A program made the translations under genes and the position numbers. A DNA stretch of 64,000 bases from the NCBI GenBank assembly GCA_023630585.1, contig CM042560.1:7133501-7197500 (forward strand), in the 5' to 3' direction. The notes below the pieces were generated by a model. That model ran no database searches. It saw nothing but the letters and a program-made list of their open reading frames with translations, and was not told the origin of the DNA. The stretch comes from Cranoglanis bouderius (Eukaryota > Chordata > Actinopteri > Siluriformes > Cranoglanididae). Positions 47,230 through 59,900 of this stretch are shown here, piece by piece; within the stretch, counting starts at the first letter, position 1, and each line of letters begins with the position of its first letter.

Positions 47230-47603
47230 AGTCCCTCCAGGATTTTGCGATCACAGAAACGAATGCGAAAATCAAGCAAACTCCATAATATTCGGAATAG
47301 CCTGTGATTTTTCAAAAGCACAGCAGATTTTCTGCAGGTTTGGGCCAAGACACGTCATCACAGCTTGCATTCAGCCAAAGCCCTCTTTGATTCACGTCCG
47401 TCCAACATTTCAGTACAGCTGAAAGGTCTCATTTATCAACAAACATTACCGCAAAAGACCATGCAAAACAATTTTGTGCAACTGCAATTTCGCCAAAGTA
47501 GATTTCCACAAAAAACTCTGCAAGTCGCATTGCAAATTTTTGGTCGCAACAATCACGAGAAAAAACAAAACAAAAAAAACTCTGCGAAATCCTGTACGGA
47601 CTG
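47230..47603 (-). mobile_element. CAGTCC-family MITE, complete, reverse orientation (copy D)
   Basis: gtccctccaggattttgcga at the left and aatcctgtacggactg at the right, with the shared interior reversed (aaaggtctcatttatcaac). Confidence 0.8.
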
Positions 47604-47879
47604 TTCAGAAACCGGCCTCATCTACAAAGTTCATGGCAACTTTTCACAAATTCATTATTTCTAATGAAAAGTATAATAATTTCAGCTTGCAAGTCCTCAG
47701 TCTTTAATATACACCAATATGTTCGTGGCAGGACATGATTACATTTCCAATCCTAAGAATCGTAAGCTAATCACAGGACTCCGCACGTATTAAACACAAG
47801 GCAGGAAAAATCGAGTTCAAAAAAGTTCAAGGCCACTCATTTGATGATTTGCAAATATGTAAACAATACGATCGATTTC

Positions 47880-48300
47880 CTAGAAGGCGGCTTCCAGACA
47901 GCTTGGCGTATCAGCGAGGTGAAAGAACGGAGCCATCTGAACATTCATCATAGGTGCTGGACATGATGGTGTGTTGGTCACAAATGCTTTTCCTACACTG
48001 ACTGGATAACCATTAGAATTATTTATGGTCTGCACAAATGTTTTCCCTCTGTGAAATGCAGCTTTCTTTGGCCAAATTCAAAGAAGGCCTGAGGCGCAGC
48101 CAGCGTTCCGGTTCATCTGAAAGGTGTTCACTGGGGGTTGAGGTCAGGGCCCTGTGCAGGACACCAGAGTTCGTCCACTGCAAACTTCATAACAGCTAGT
48201 CATCCATAATTGAGTATTACAATGGCTAGAAAAGTGAACAGGCGTGAATGTCACACTCAAGGTGTCCGATTTTGACCAGCTTCTCTGAAATATAATTGCC
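47880..48300 (-). mobile_element. Tc1-like transposase remnant
   Basis: On - strand a decayed SPDLNP-type region (near 48110-48170) precedes sequence found in other fish Tc1 copies (aaaggtgttcactgggggtt on +). Many stops; limits approximate. Confidence 0.45.
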
Positions 48301-48999
48301 TCTACAACATTTAATACGGCACTGAATGCAATATGATTATGGAAGACATGGATAACGGTTCTAACGGTTTCCAAGTTCTCTCCTCTTATATTAGACCTGA
48401 TAGTCTCTAGATGATTAACCACTGGTGTGCAGGTTTGTGCAAATATGGATTGTTTTTAAATTATATTTTAAATATGCTATTTTTTTTTTTTTTTTAAGTT
48501 GTCCATCCAGTAATCACTAATCAAATTACTGTATAAGCCATCTGAATCTGTATACACAATGCTCATTTCATATCTTATAGCCTTGTCCTCTAGTCTCATT
48601 TTATGGCTCCATACAACTTTGGGAATCCTGTACACTATCTGAAAAGGTCATCGCTATTGTGATTAATACTCTGACATCTGCAACCTGAATTACGCGACAA
48701 AAGAAATAAAAAAAAAAAATAAAAAAAAAAGACTTAATCCAGACATGAATGTTATTTATTTGTTTGTTTATTTTAATTATTAAATATTCTGCTTACTCAG
48801 ACAAAAGTAGAATTCGGCTTGCTGGCTAGCTATTGTTTTAATACCCCCGTTTCGACTGAATGCTAAGGCGACATTAGCAACAAAACAAAATTAGCAAATA
48901 TATAGTATAATTTAAAGTTAACTCACCTGTGTTCATTTGGGAGGCAAAAGAGAAATCTCTTCCTGTATGACCCGTTGGTAACTTCAGCAAAAGAGAATA

Positions 49000-49330
49000 T
49001 CATATTACGGTACAGACACCGACGCTCTTCTTACATATTACCAACGCCACTCGAGCTGAATCCCAGAGAAAATCTGTGGCCTGAATTGCAAAAGCACGTC
49101 CGAGCAAGGAGGCCCACAAACCTGACCAAGTTACACCGGTTCTGCCAGGAGGAATGAGCAAGAATTCCGGCAAAGTGTTGTGGGAAGCTTGTGGAAGGCT
49201 ATCCCAAGAGTTTAGCATCCCAAGTTAAGCAATTAAAAGGCAATGCCACAAGACAATACTAACAAAGCATATGTAAACTTTTGGCCCACTGAAAATCTGA
49301 TATAGTAAATAAAAACTGAAATAAATCTAT
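49000..49330 (+). mobile_element. Tc1-like transposase C-terminal remnant
   Basis: Reads LELNPRENLWPELQKHVRAR and RPTNLTKLHRFCQEE, then a stop and KLVEGYPKSLASQVKQLKG. The order matches Tc1 transposase C-termini. Frame-broken. Confidence 0.7.
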
Positions 49331-50877
49331 CTTTTAACTAAACTGAAATGACCTCTTATGGAAATAAAGTAGTTACACTATATAGTCTGGATGTCTTTAG
49401 CCTAGCTGTGTATTAACTTGTGGCCTGAACTGTTGGTGACCTTTTTCATTTTCATGTTGGTTTACTGTTTTAATTTATTTTAATGACTGCTCTAATAATT
49501 AATACTATAATACTTATTACCTAGAAAAATATGCAAATGTCAACATTAGATTGCTATAAAATATACATCGTCACTGTTTATTTGTAGCACCTACTACAAG
49601 TGGGCATGGCATAATGAGCCCCATATTTTGGAAAATATGGTAATTAACAGCGTTTCACTGAAGCATGTAAATGAATGCAATGAGCAAAATCGGTTTGTGC
49701 AATTTAATAAATATTTAACTTATGACAGGTTTCACACACTTAGGAAGACCGATCCAGCAATGAGAAATTAAAAAATAAAAGAATTAAAAAGATTTGCAGA
49801 TCATTATTAAACAGCCATATAATAATCAGCGGTCCACGTCAGAGTGGAAAGGTGCACAATCGCTTTTTTTCTTCTTCTAACAACACCAAAAAGAAAAAAA
49901 AGATAAAAACAGGTTCATTTAGACTTGCATCAGCAGTTTAGCGATGGAGGAAGACTCGGTGTTAGCAGCAAGTAAAAGATTCAGTGTGGTTGAGGTGGTG
50001 GACTCGTCATACGCAGGACTCCACATGCTGATCCTGAACCATTCTCAAAGACGTCCAGTGATTTAGTGTCCACATAAACGTGTTTTCTTGAACAGATTCC
50101 AGTTTTCTTTTAATAAATATGCCTCACAAGCTACACGGAGCTGATCTGATTTACAGTTTTACAATAGAAAACCTCATTTTGCATTAAACAGTACAGTAAC
50201 CCCGTGTTTACACAAGCAAGGACAAGACACTGACACCAGCGTCGCTTGTGTGTGGCCTGACCAGCTGTTTAAGTTTCGATAAGAAACAATAGCAGCTAAA
50301 TGGTTACTTTACTTTAAAATCTGTTTGAATTTAATAATAAAACCGTTATAATCGTTATAATGAATCCAGCACTGTAGAATGGGAACTAAACACAGTCAGG
50401 ATTTGTTGTTGTGAGAGTAGATAATTAGAGGAGGAGTCTCAGACCTCAGGATTGGCACGAGGAACTTTGACACACGTGCGTCATAGGTAATTAGGGAAAA
50501 TCTCAGTTTGAATGTCATGCATGGTTTTGCTTGCTCATGTAAATGATGTAGAAGATTATCAGCTTGCTATGCAGTTATAACTAAATTATTTACATGCTAT
50601 GCAAATTATATTGTTGCACAGCATGCCATTGTAATCATGTATTTAGGGGTGGAATGGTGTTTAAAAAAAAAAAAAAAAAAAAATTTAAAATTCAAAGAAT
50701 GTATTCAAAGTATAACACTCAGTTTGAATCACAATCACAGTTTCCGGCATATGAGAGTACAAGTTGGAGGAAAAAACAACAAAAAAAAAAAACAAGCTAA
50801 GGCATTTAGGCATTTTTTCCCCTATATATATTGCAATTACAATGTAGTACTTATATATAATATATATAGATATATAT

Positions 50878-51301
50878 CAGTCCGTACAGGATTTCACAGT
50901 TTGTTTGTTGCGGCCAAAAATGCTTGATTTTGCTGCTACTTTTTTTTTTTTTTTCAAAATTTGCGATGCAATTTGTGGAGTTTTTTGATGCAATTTGTGG
51001 AGATTTTTGTGCTTTTCTGTGGAAAACTACTTGAATTGGTGAAATTGCAATTGCACAAAATTTTTTGTTTGTTTGTTTGTTGGTAAATGAGACCTTTTGT
51101 GCTGTACTCATGTTCGACGCACGTGAATAAAAAGGGGCTTTGGCTGAATGCGCGTTGTGATGATGTCACATGGTGACTTCACATCTGCAAAATCTGCGGA
51201 AAATCTTCGGTAATTTTGAAAAATTGCAAGTTCCTTTGAATGTTGAGGAGTTTCCTTGATTTTGCATTAATTTCTGCAATCGCAAAATCCTGGAGGGACT
51301 G
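50878..51301 (+). mobile_element. CAGTCC-family MITE, complete (copy E)
   Basis: cagtccgtacaggatttcac at the left, aaatcctggagggactg at the right. Interior as in copy B but with an extra duplicated tgcaatttgtggag segment near 50968-51001. Confidence 0.85.
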
Positions 51302-51904
51302 ATTTTTATATATAATATACATAAATCACTTTTTTAAATATAAAATCCTCATTTGTTGCATATTGGGAAATCTAAATCTTATAGAGTCTATATATTGTAT
51401 ATTCTATATATATTGTGTATATATATAGTCCCCTAATTTGTGCATCAAATATTGCAATAAATTATATCACAAACGCCTTAATACATTTATAAATCCGATC
51501 ACAGTTACAGCAACAAGCTGCAGCTTGGACCTTAAAATTCCTCCATTTCCTTGTTAAAGGACTTATTTTGGTAGACATTAAATAAAATTGTGAGTGAAAA
51601 GCATTTCTTCTACATGTGCACTGTCCAAACTAAATATCGTGATGCATACTCTGATCGTCAAAATGTCTTTAAGGAAACTGATCGGTTTTAGCCATTTGTA
51701 CCTATTCGAGATTCCTCTACTCAGCTTTTACAGGATGCGTCATGTAGAAATGTGCTCATCAGAAGCCCTTGTGCAATAATCCAGCTCAGTGATCGCATGT
51801 GTAAATGTGGAAAAGTCTCCAGCCTGGTGTTAGAGGGAGTGTAGGCTGAGACTGGTCCCAAGATGACGGGTTTCCCCTGTAACAGACGCCTCACTAGAAG
51901 GCAG

Positions 51905-52081
51905 TCAGTATGTGCAGCTCGTGCCGTACTGGAAGGAGGCCATCTGCACTTTCCTGCGCAGCCGCTCCACCTCCAGCTCGCGGAAGTAGTCTTCCTCATC
52001 GTCCTGAATGATGATCTTCTGCAACTCGCTGATCTCTCGCTCCATCTTGCTCCTCAGCTCCCGTTTCATCTTGTGCAGAGC
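51905..52081 (-). CDS. cep95: CEP95 terminal coding exon
   Basis: 177 nt reading ALHKMKRELRSKMEREISE, then IIIQDDEEDYFRELEVERLR and KVQMASFQYGTSCTY, with TGA at 51905-51907. Acceptor tcctcttccag. Confidence 0.94.
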   Translation of the reverse strand, partial: ALHKMKRELRSKMEREISELQKIIIQDDEEDYFRELEVERLRRKVQMASFQYGTSCTY

Positions 52082-54016
52082 CTGGAAGAGGAAACCAGGA
52101 TGACGAATGTAAGGCGAGATGATTTATATGGCAAAAATATTCATATCCAGGACATTTCTTTACTCTTCTTTGTTTCTATTGAGCTACAGTTCTCATATAA
52201 CATGCAGGTTTGAGTACGCAAGCTGACTAACATGGACTTTGTGCCTTTCACTTGAGCGAAAATGTCTTTACTTTCACTATGTATGCTCCATACCAATTTA
52301 TTTAAAAAGTGAACCAGTTTAAATACACCACCTTATTATGCACTGCTGCAATCAGGTTCCAACTCCCTAGTCAACTATATCTATTACAAAATCAGATCAC
52401 CAATGGACACTGAACACACATTAGAGATACATAAAAGTGCAAGGTGTGAAAGGCTGAACCACCGAAGAACTACAATAAATGTACATGCCTTTAGGTTTTT
52501 AACATATGCTACCTTTGATCTGCTACTGGAGGGTAAACATTAATCGCAAAAAATGATACAGTGGGTACAGAAAAGAATCACCCCCCCCCCCATTAAAATA
52601 ATCACATTTTGTTGCTTTTCAGCCTGAAATGAAGACGGACACAATTTTTGTTTTATCCAGCTGTATTTACTCAGTGCAACTTATAACATCCAAGTGAAAG
52701 ACATAACACCAACATGTCAGAAAAAAAAAATTAAAATTAAAAACCAGAATCACTGAGTTGGAAAAAGGATCACCCCCCTCCTAAAAATGACTTGTAAACT
52801 CAATAAGGTGTAGCTAATCACCTTCTCAATCGCACACAAAGCCATATGATTTTCAACTGTGATCAGCTGTGGTCATTTTGATTAGCTCAGCATGAAAAGA
52901 GCTTTCCTGGAGCATTTTTCAGTCCTTGGTAGTGCAACTGAAGCAAACAATCAACTATGGGTGGCAAGGCACTGTCAAAAGATCTCCGGGATAAAGTTGT
53001 GGACGGGCACAAGTCAGGAGATGGATACAAAAAAATTTCTTTTTTTTAAAAAAAAAAAAAAAAGGCTTTATCAATGCCTAGAAGCACAGTGAAGACTACT
53101 ATTAAGAAGTGGAAGCTATTTGGCACAACACAGACCCTCCCTGGATCAGGACGTCACTCCAAACTGGATGAAAGAGCCAGGAGGAAACTGGTCAGAGGCT
53201 ACCAAGAGGCCTACAGCAACTCTGAAGCAGTTGCAGGAATTTTATGACAAAGAGTGGTCATTGTGTGCATGTGACAACAATATCACAAATTCTCCACAAA
53301 TGTGGCTTGTATGGGAGGGTTGCAAGAAAAAAGCCACCCACGACGGAGCTTTGCCAAAACGCACCTTGAAGATTCTGAGGCCCCATGGAAAAAGGTGTGA
53401 TGGTCAGATTAGACTAAAATTGAATTATTTGGCATCAACACCAAACGATATGTCTGGCGGAAATCCAATACAGCTCACCATCCAAATAACACCATTGCTA
53501 CAGTAAAACATGGAGGTGGTAATATCCTGTTATGGGGGTGTTTCTCTGCAGCAGGGACTGGAGAACTTGTCAGGATAGAAGGAAAATGGATGGGGCAAAA
53601 TACCGTCAAATTCTTGAGGAAAATCTGCTGCCCTCTGCCAGAAAGTTGTCAATGGGAAGAAGGTTTACATTCCAGCATGACAATGACCCAAAGCACACAG
53701 CAAAACTGACCACACAGTGGTTGAAGGAGAAAAAGGTGAATGTCCTTGCATGGCCTGGTCAGAGCCCAGACTTAAACCCCATTGAAAATCTGTGGAATGA
53801 CTTGAAAACTGCAGTCCACAAACAGTCACCATCAAATTTAACTGAACTTGAGCAGTTCTGCAAAGAAGAGTGGGCAAATATTGCAAAGTCTAGATGTGCA
53901 AAGTTAGTAGAGACATATCCCAACAGACTAAAGACTGTAATTAAAGCAAAAGGTGGTTCAAAAAAAATACTGACACAAGGGGGTGATCCTTTTTCCAATT
54001 CAGTGATTCTGTTTTT

Positions 54017-54047
<31 letters not shown>

Positions 54048-54606
54048 TTCTGACATGTTGGTGTTATATCTTTCACTTGGATATTATAAGTTCCACTGAG
54101 TAAATACAGCTGGATAAAACAAAAACTGTGTCCATCTTCATTTCAGGCTGAAAAGCAACAAAATGTGATTATTATAAAGGGGGGTGATTCTTTTCAATAC
54201 CCACTGTACACACACACACTTCATTTCTATTTCTATAACATAAGAAGCTCTGTACATTACTGCATGAATGTATTAATGTTAGGCAATATCTGTGAGAGTT
54301 TAGGACCTTGGTGAAAGAAGTATTATTTAGGGAAAGGAAGTTTGCTAAATGAAAAAATATAACATGTTACTGTAATATTTTGAAATCATAACCATGCTGT
54401 GAGACTGATAAAAATAATGTAGACGCCTTCTAACGTATTCTGGCCATACCTACCATCACCAGAGGTGAAAGACTAAACAAAGAAACTAGTGACAATAGAA
54501 TATCAATATTATAATAAATTATGACACAGTACACGTTTCTGAGATTAGTGCAGGAACTATGCTATATATTGTGATACATATTGTGCATCATAGAAATGTC
54601 CTCAAG

Positions 54607-54700
<94 letters not shown>

Positions 54701-56927
54701 CGCCTACCCCTACAAGCAGCCATGTAATATTTGGACAGGCATCAGGTCTCTGAACGAAAGATGGTATTCAGGAATGCTGGTCTTTCTTGCTCAAAGATGT
54801 CCATTTTCTCAGTAGCTTTGCTGATGGTCAACCATGCAGGTCTACTTGTTTTTTTAAAATGGACGTTTCAAGCCTAACATGTCCTGAGTATTGGTATTGA
54901 TGATGGATATTAAAAGAAAGGTTTTAAGCAAAGCATAACTCACCTTTTCCTGGGCTTTCTTCCGCACCTGGTTCTCCTGGCGCTCCAGGGCGAGTCTTTC
55001 AGCCAGCATGGAAAACTGAATGGGCAGAGAAAAATTGAGAAACGAAGGAAATAAGGAGGGCAAATGTTACATGAGAGTCATTTTTTTTTTGTTCCCTGTT
55101 ATATTTATATAATGCCCTGCCTGCCCACACTCAAGGTCACTTTACAAATCAATACAAATGTCAAAATTTCACAGCTGTAACCGTGCTCACTTCACCATGG
55201 TTTTAATGTCAGCTTTAATTTTCATCAAATGATATTGCTGTGGTTTTTAGTCAACTAAATCTACACTGAGGCTACATCCACATTAATATTTATAGATCTG
55301 AAAACTGTATTTTCATTTTAAAACACTCTCCAAAAATTGCTTGTGCACGCTGAAACATCTGAAAATGCTTATATCTCTATACTGCGCATACGTAAAAACG
55401 TCAGAAGCTTTGGCCGGCGTCATTTCTGTCAGGTGTTTATTTAAAAATGCAAGCTGAAGGTTGTACAATGTGACAATCTTTAACAACGCTATCAAACTGG
55501 ATAGCAGACACAACAACTACAATACAACATCTTCCACCATCTTGTTTGTTTTGAGTTGAACGGGTCACATGACTGCGTCACATGACTAAAAATACGTCAT
55601 TGTTTTTGAATAGCTCCGTTTTCTCAGTCCACACTACAACGTGAAAACAGCGTTTGCACATTTGGGAGAGCGTTTTCGAAAAGCTCCGTCTCAGTGTGGA
55701 CAGAAGGCCAAAACATAGAGAAAGAGATGCGTTGCAAATTGATCTGGATTTGACGTCAACACTAAAGCCTAAAACACTAAAGGACTAAAACATAACTATT
55801 TGTTTTTGTCAAAAGGCTAAAACTTTAACTAAAACCAAATTAGCTGCCAGTATTAGCACTGTGAGTCTTACTACTGTTCTGAGAATTATCCACTTACAGT
55901 ACAGGTATCATCTGGTCAGCGGTGGGCAGTACAGAGTACAGAGGTCAGTTACCAACCAAACCAGTGTGAAGCCTTCTGTAGCAAACTGTTGGGAGACATG
56001 GAAACAAGTTATTACCTGGTCCTTGTAGTAGTTCTCCATGGCCTCGATCTCGTCTTTGATTTTGCGTGCGTGCTCCTGACGCCGTTCTTTAGCGTACGCA
56101 CGCTGTTCCCTCAGACGGGCCTTCTGCAGCTCCAGACCCTCCTCAAACACCTGCTGAAACATCTGTGCACACATAGAGACACAAAGCAACACATCAGACC
56201 TTCTCCCAATGCCCAAAGTACCAGAACGTGCACCAGATAACTGGAAATGTGCAGGTTTCCATTGTACACAAGATTAAAGCTGCTCATGATTGGAACCAAC
56301 AGGAGCTAATGGTACATGAGCACTTGGCTAGCAGCACTGTTTGCATTTGCTGCTGATAGTGTGATGTGTCATGCATAGCCAATTAAAAACAACATTAGAA
56401 AATAGGACTGCCTAAACAAAGCATTTAATCTTCATCCTGATGTTAGCCCAATCATGCAATCCTAACAGAGAATGAGAGTTTAAGACGTGGATAAGCATGC
56501 CTTCTTTATGGAGTCAGTACTCAGTAAATTAGACATAAGGAAGTGCTGAGTTAGGGATTTCTGTCCCTCATATCCTCCTGACTGAGAGTGCTGAACAGTG
56601 GGAGACATAGCTGAAGTGTGACTCACCCTCTCCTCTCGTGTGCGGGCTCGGAGGAGCCGGGCACGCAGCTGCACATGGTAATCGCTGTGGTATTTGCGGG
56701 CACGGGCCACCTGCTGTCTCTGCTCCCGCAGTTTATTTTGCGCAGACTTCTGCTGCTGGATTCTCTCTCTGAAATCCTTCTGGTAGACACAGAGAGACGG
56801 AGATCAAGTTAGATGCAGAAAAAAGATGCATGTTCCTTTCTTTCTTTAAAGCACCGCTAAACTCAAAATGTGATTGTTTTTTTCCAATGGCACAGCAATT
56901 GTAGCTGCTTCACAAAGACACTAAAAT

Positions 56928-56964
<37 letters not shown>

Positions 56965-59900
56965 ACCAGGCGATGATTGTGCTCCTGCTCTTTGCGGATG
57001 ATATCTGTGAGCAGGTCGTGTCTCTTCTGGGCCTCATCTACCTGTTAAAAAAAAATAAAAATAAAAAAATAAAAAAAATAAAAAAATTGTGAACATGTCT
57101 AATACACTGAACACATCAGTAGGAAGCTTTAGTATCTAACACAGCTCTGTGAACGACATAACATAGTACAATATCGCTAAATTAAGAAGTTTTTACAATA
57201 ACTAAGGAATAAAACTCTTAAGGGTATGCTGTTATAGGAAATTAATCAGCGAGGGATGTATTGGTGTATGGGAGTGTTGCCCAATAATATCAAGTCTAGA
57301 AATTTCTCTTATACCACATCTATACCATCTGTCAACAATTAATTTACAAGTTTTCATTTATTAATGAACGTGATGTCATATTTTTAACCATTTATAGTCA
57401 TGTTGAGTGTTGTGGAACATCCATGAGACAACTTGGCTCTTATTATGACCTATGTTATAGCAGCTATAAACGGTCACTGATGTTGCTAATAAAGCGGAAA
57501 GTTGTGTCCTGAGGACTTCTCCATGACGGAACACTGAAACTGGAGACTTCTTCCATAAATGTTTGTTGAAGAACATTTTTTATTTGTTTATCATTAAGCT
57601 TAGATTACGTAGAACATGCACCATGCAAGTCCCTGTGAACTAACTCTTACTGTAGAAATCATTATACGAAACAAAACATATTAGAACATGCACATTAGTA
57701 TAAAACTGTGATCTGAATAACAGCTGGCACTACTGTCAGAGCTGCTGTTAGGGCGGAGCGATATATCGATATAATATCGATATTGTGATAAATGATTGCG
57801 CGATACACTTTTCTGAGATATTGGTGATGTGGTGATGTATTTTTTTTTTACGCTTTGAATAATTACAAATTAAATGGTACTGAATGGATGCCGTTGATTT
57901 GACGTAATTTTTTTTTAAACTTAATCTTCTTGGTCTTTGTAGGTATTAAAGAAAAGTATCGTCAAACTCGGTTTAACTTTTTTTGTCTATTTACTATTGC
58001 TTTGCAGAGTTTGTTAGCTAAATCATATATCGTGATACACATCGTGTATCATCGAAATGTCCTCAAGTATTGTGACATGATATTTTTGTCTTATCGCCCA
58101 GCCCTGGCTGCTGTTATAGAATAATAATCAACACCTTCTGACCAATAAGATTCGAGAATACAACCACGCTGGGTATAATGATAAGAGAATCCATTCTTAC
58201 GATATTTCACAAGTGACTATGAGTATTTTTCACCATCCACTGAGTGTGTGCAAACTGTTTGACCCTTGTTGGTGAGTTTGTGTGTGTGTGTGTTTTTCGT
58301 GGTTGTTCTCACCTGGTTGGTGTGTTTGCGTGTGTGTTTGTGCTGGTTGGCCAGAGCACTGAGCTGGTCGACCTGCTGGAGCTGCTGCTTCCACATGCGG
58401 GACAGAGTGTGAGGAGAGAACTGCAGAGGAGGGAAGTCGTCCAACAGAGCTGGCAACAAGTCGTTCTCCTTCACCCGCACTACACACAAACACACACAAT
58501 TTCATTCTCTAAGCACATTTATTCAGTTACTGGTTTCAATTTAAATATAGAATGCGGAAATTGCAGGAGCAGCAATCATAAGTGTTTCCACCAAGGGTTA
58601 AAAACTTATTTTTTTTTTGTAAACTGGTAATGCTGTAAATTAACTGATATTTACATCACAAGTGACATTAACAAAGTAATTAAACACTTGTATTAATTGG
58701 TGTTTTTAAAAAAGATATTAAATCAAATAATTAACATTTAATACAAATAACAAAAATAAGGATACAATCACGGATATAAACCAACTCCTAAATGAACACG
58801 CTTGCAGTTGTTAACTGGCAAAACTCAGAACTGTGACAAGACTAGAGTTCACTATGTTTAATTTAACTTATTTTGAAAAATACTGTAATTAAATTGATCA
58901 TTTATTTGGAATCATTTTATTGAATAAACAATCAATGCAGGAAGGCTATGATAACTCAATGATATGGGAAGCCAAACAACTCCAAAACTGGTCCAAACTG
59001 AGCTACTCAGAAGGAGCCTCCCAGTGTGAGTCACGACACCGGTGCGGCCCACTGATCAGCGCAGAGCAAATTCATTTGAATAAACAGTTCCTATAACAGA
59101 TGGCAGACAGGGCTAGGAGAATATTTTAAACTATTTTAAATAGTCCTAAAATTCTTAACGGAATTGATGAAGCCCTTGAAAGAAACAGACACCATGATAA
59201 TAAAATATAATAGACACAGCGGAAAACGGTTTATGAGCATAAGAGCTCTTCAGACTTCAGAAATCTCAGTGAATATTCAGGTTGTTTATCTTTAAAGAGA
59301 AGGAACACGTAACTGTAAGCCTATTTGCACGGCTGCAAGTAATTAAATGATTATCTATTTAGTTTCTCCCAGTTTATTTTGCGCTGCGCTGATCAGCGGG
59401 TCGCGCAGGGTTCTCGTGACTCGTGCTGGGAGGTCCAAAATGGTCAGTTAAAACCTGCCCGCGCCACTGTCCAGTGGATCGTGCATATCAATTGGGACGA
59501 GCAGCGTGGTTCTTCTGAGTAGCTCAGTTTGGACCAGCTTTTGATTTGTTTGGCTTCCCATACAAAGAACAACTCTTTACAATCATGGTGAGCAGGAAAG
59601 CATCTCAAAACACACAACACATCAAACCTTAAGGGCAGATGGGCTACAACATCAGAAGACAGGTTCCAATCCTGGACAAGACAAGAACAGGAATCTGAGG
59701 CTATAGTGGACACAGTTTCAATGAAACTGAAGAGATAGAGATTGGAAAAACACCAAACAACATTTCTCCTCTGACCTCTCACATCAACACGGCATTTCCG
59801 CCCACATAACCGTCACTAACTGGATCGTTTTTTTGGTTTTTGCACCCCCACCCAATGTCTGATGTGAACATTAACTGAAGCTCTTGACTTGTATGTGCAT

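Larger units (their letters stand above)
46030..51904. other. intergenic region between convergent SMURF2 and CEP95
   Basis: Holds the CEP95 3' UTR (end not placed), the Tc1-derived MITE at 46168, CAGTCC copies D and E, and Tc1 remnants near 47.9-48.3 and 49.0-49.3 kb. G-run at about 46540-46551. No independent gene found. Confidence 0.5.
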
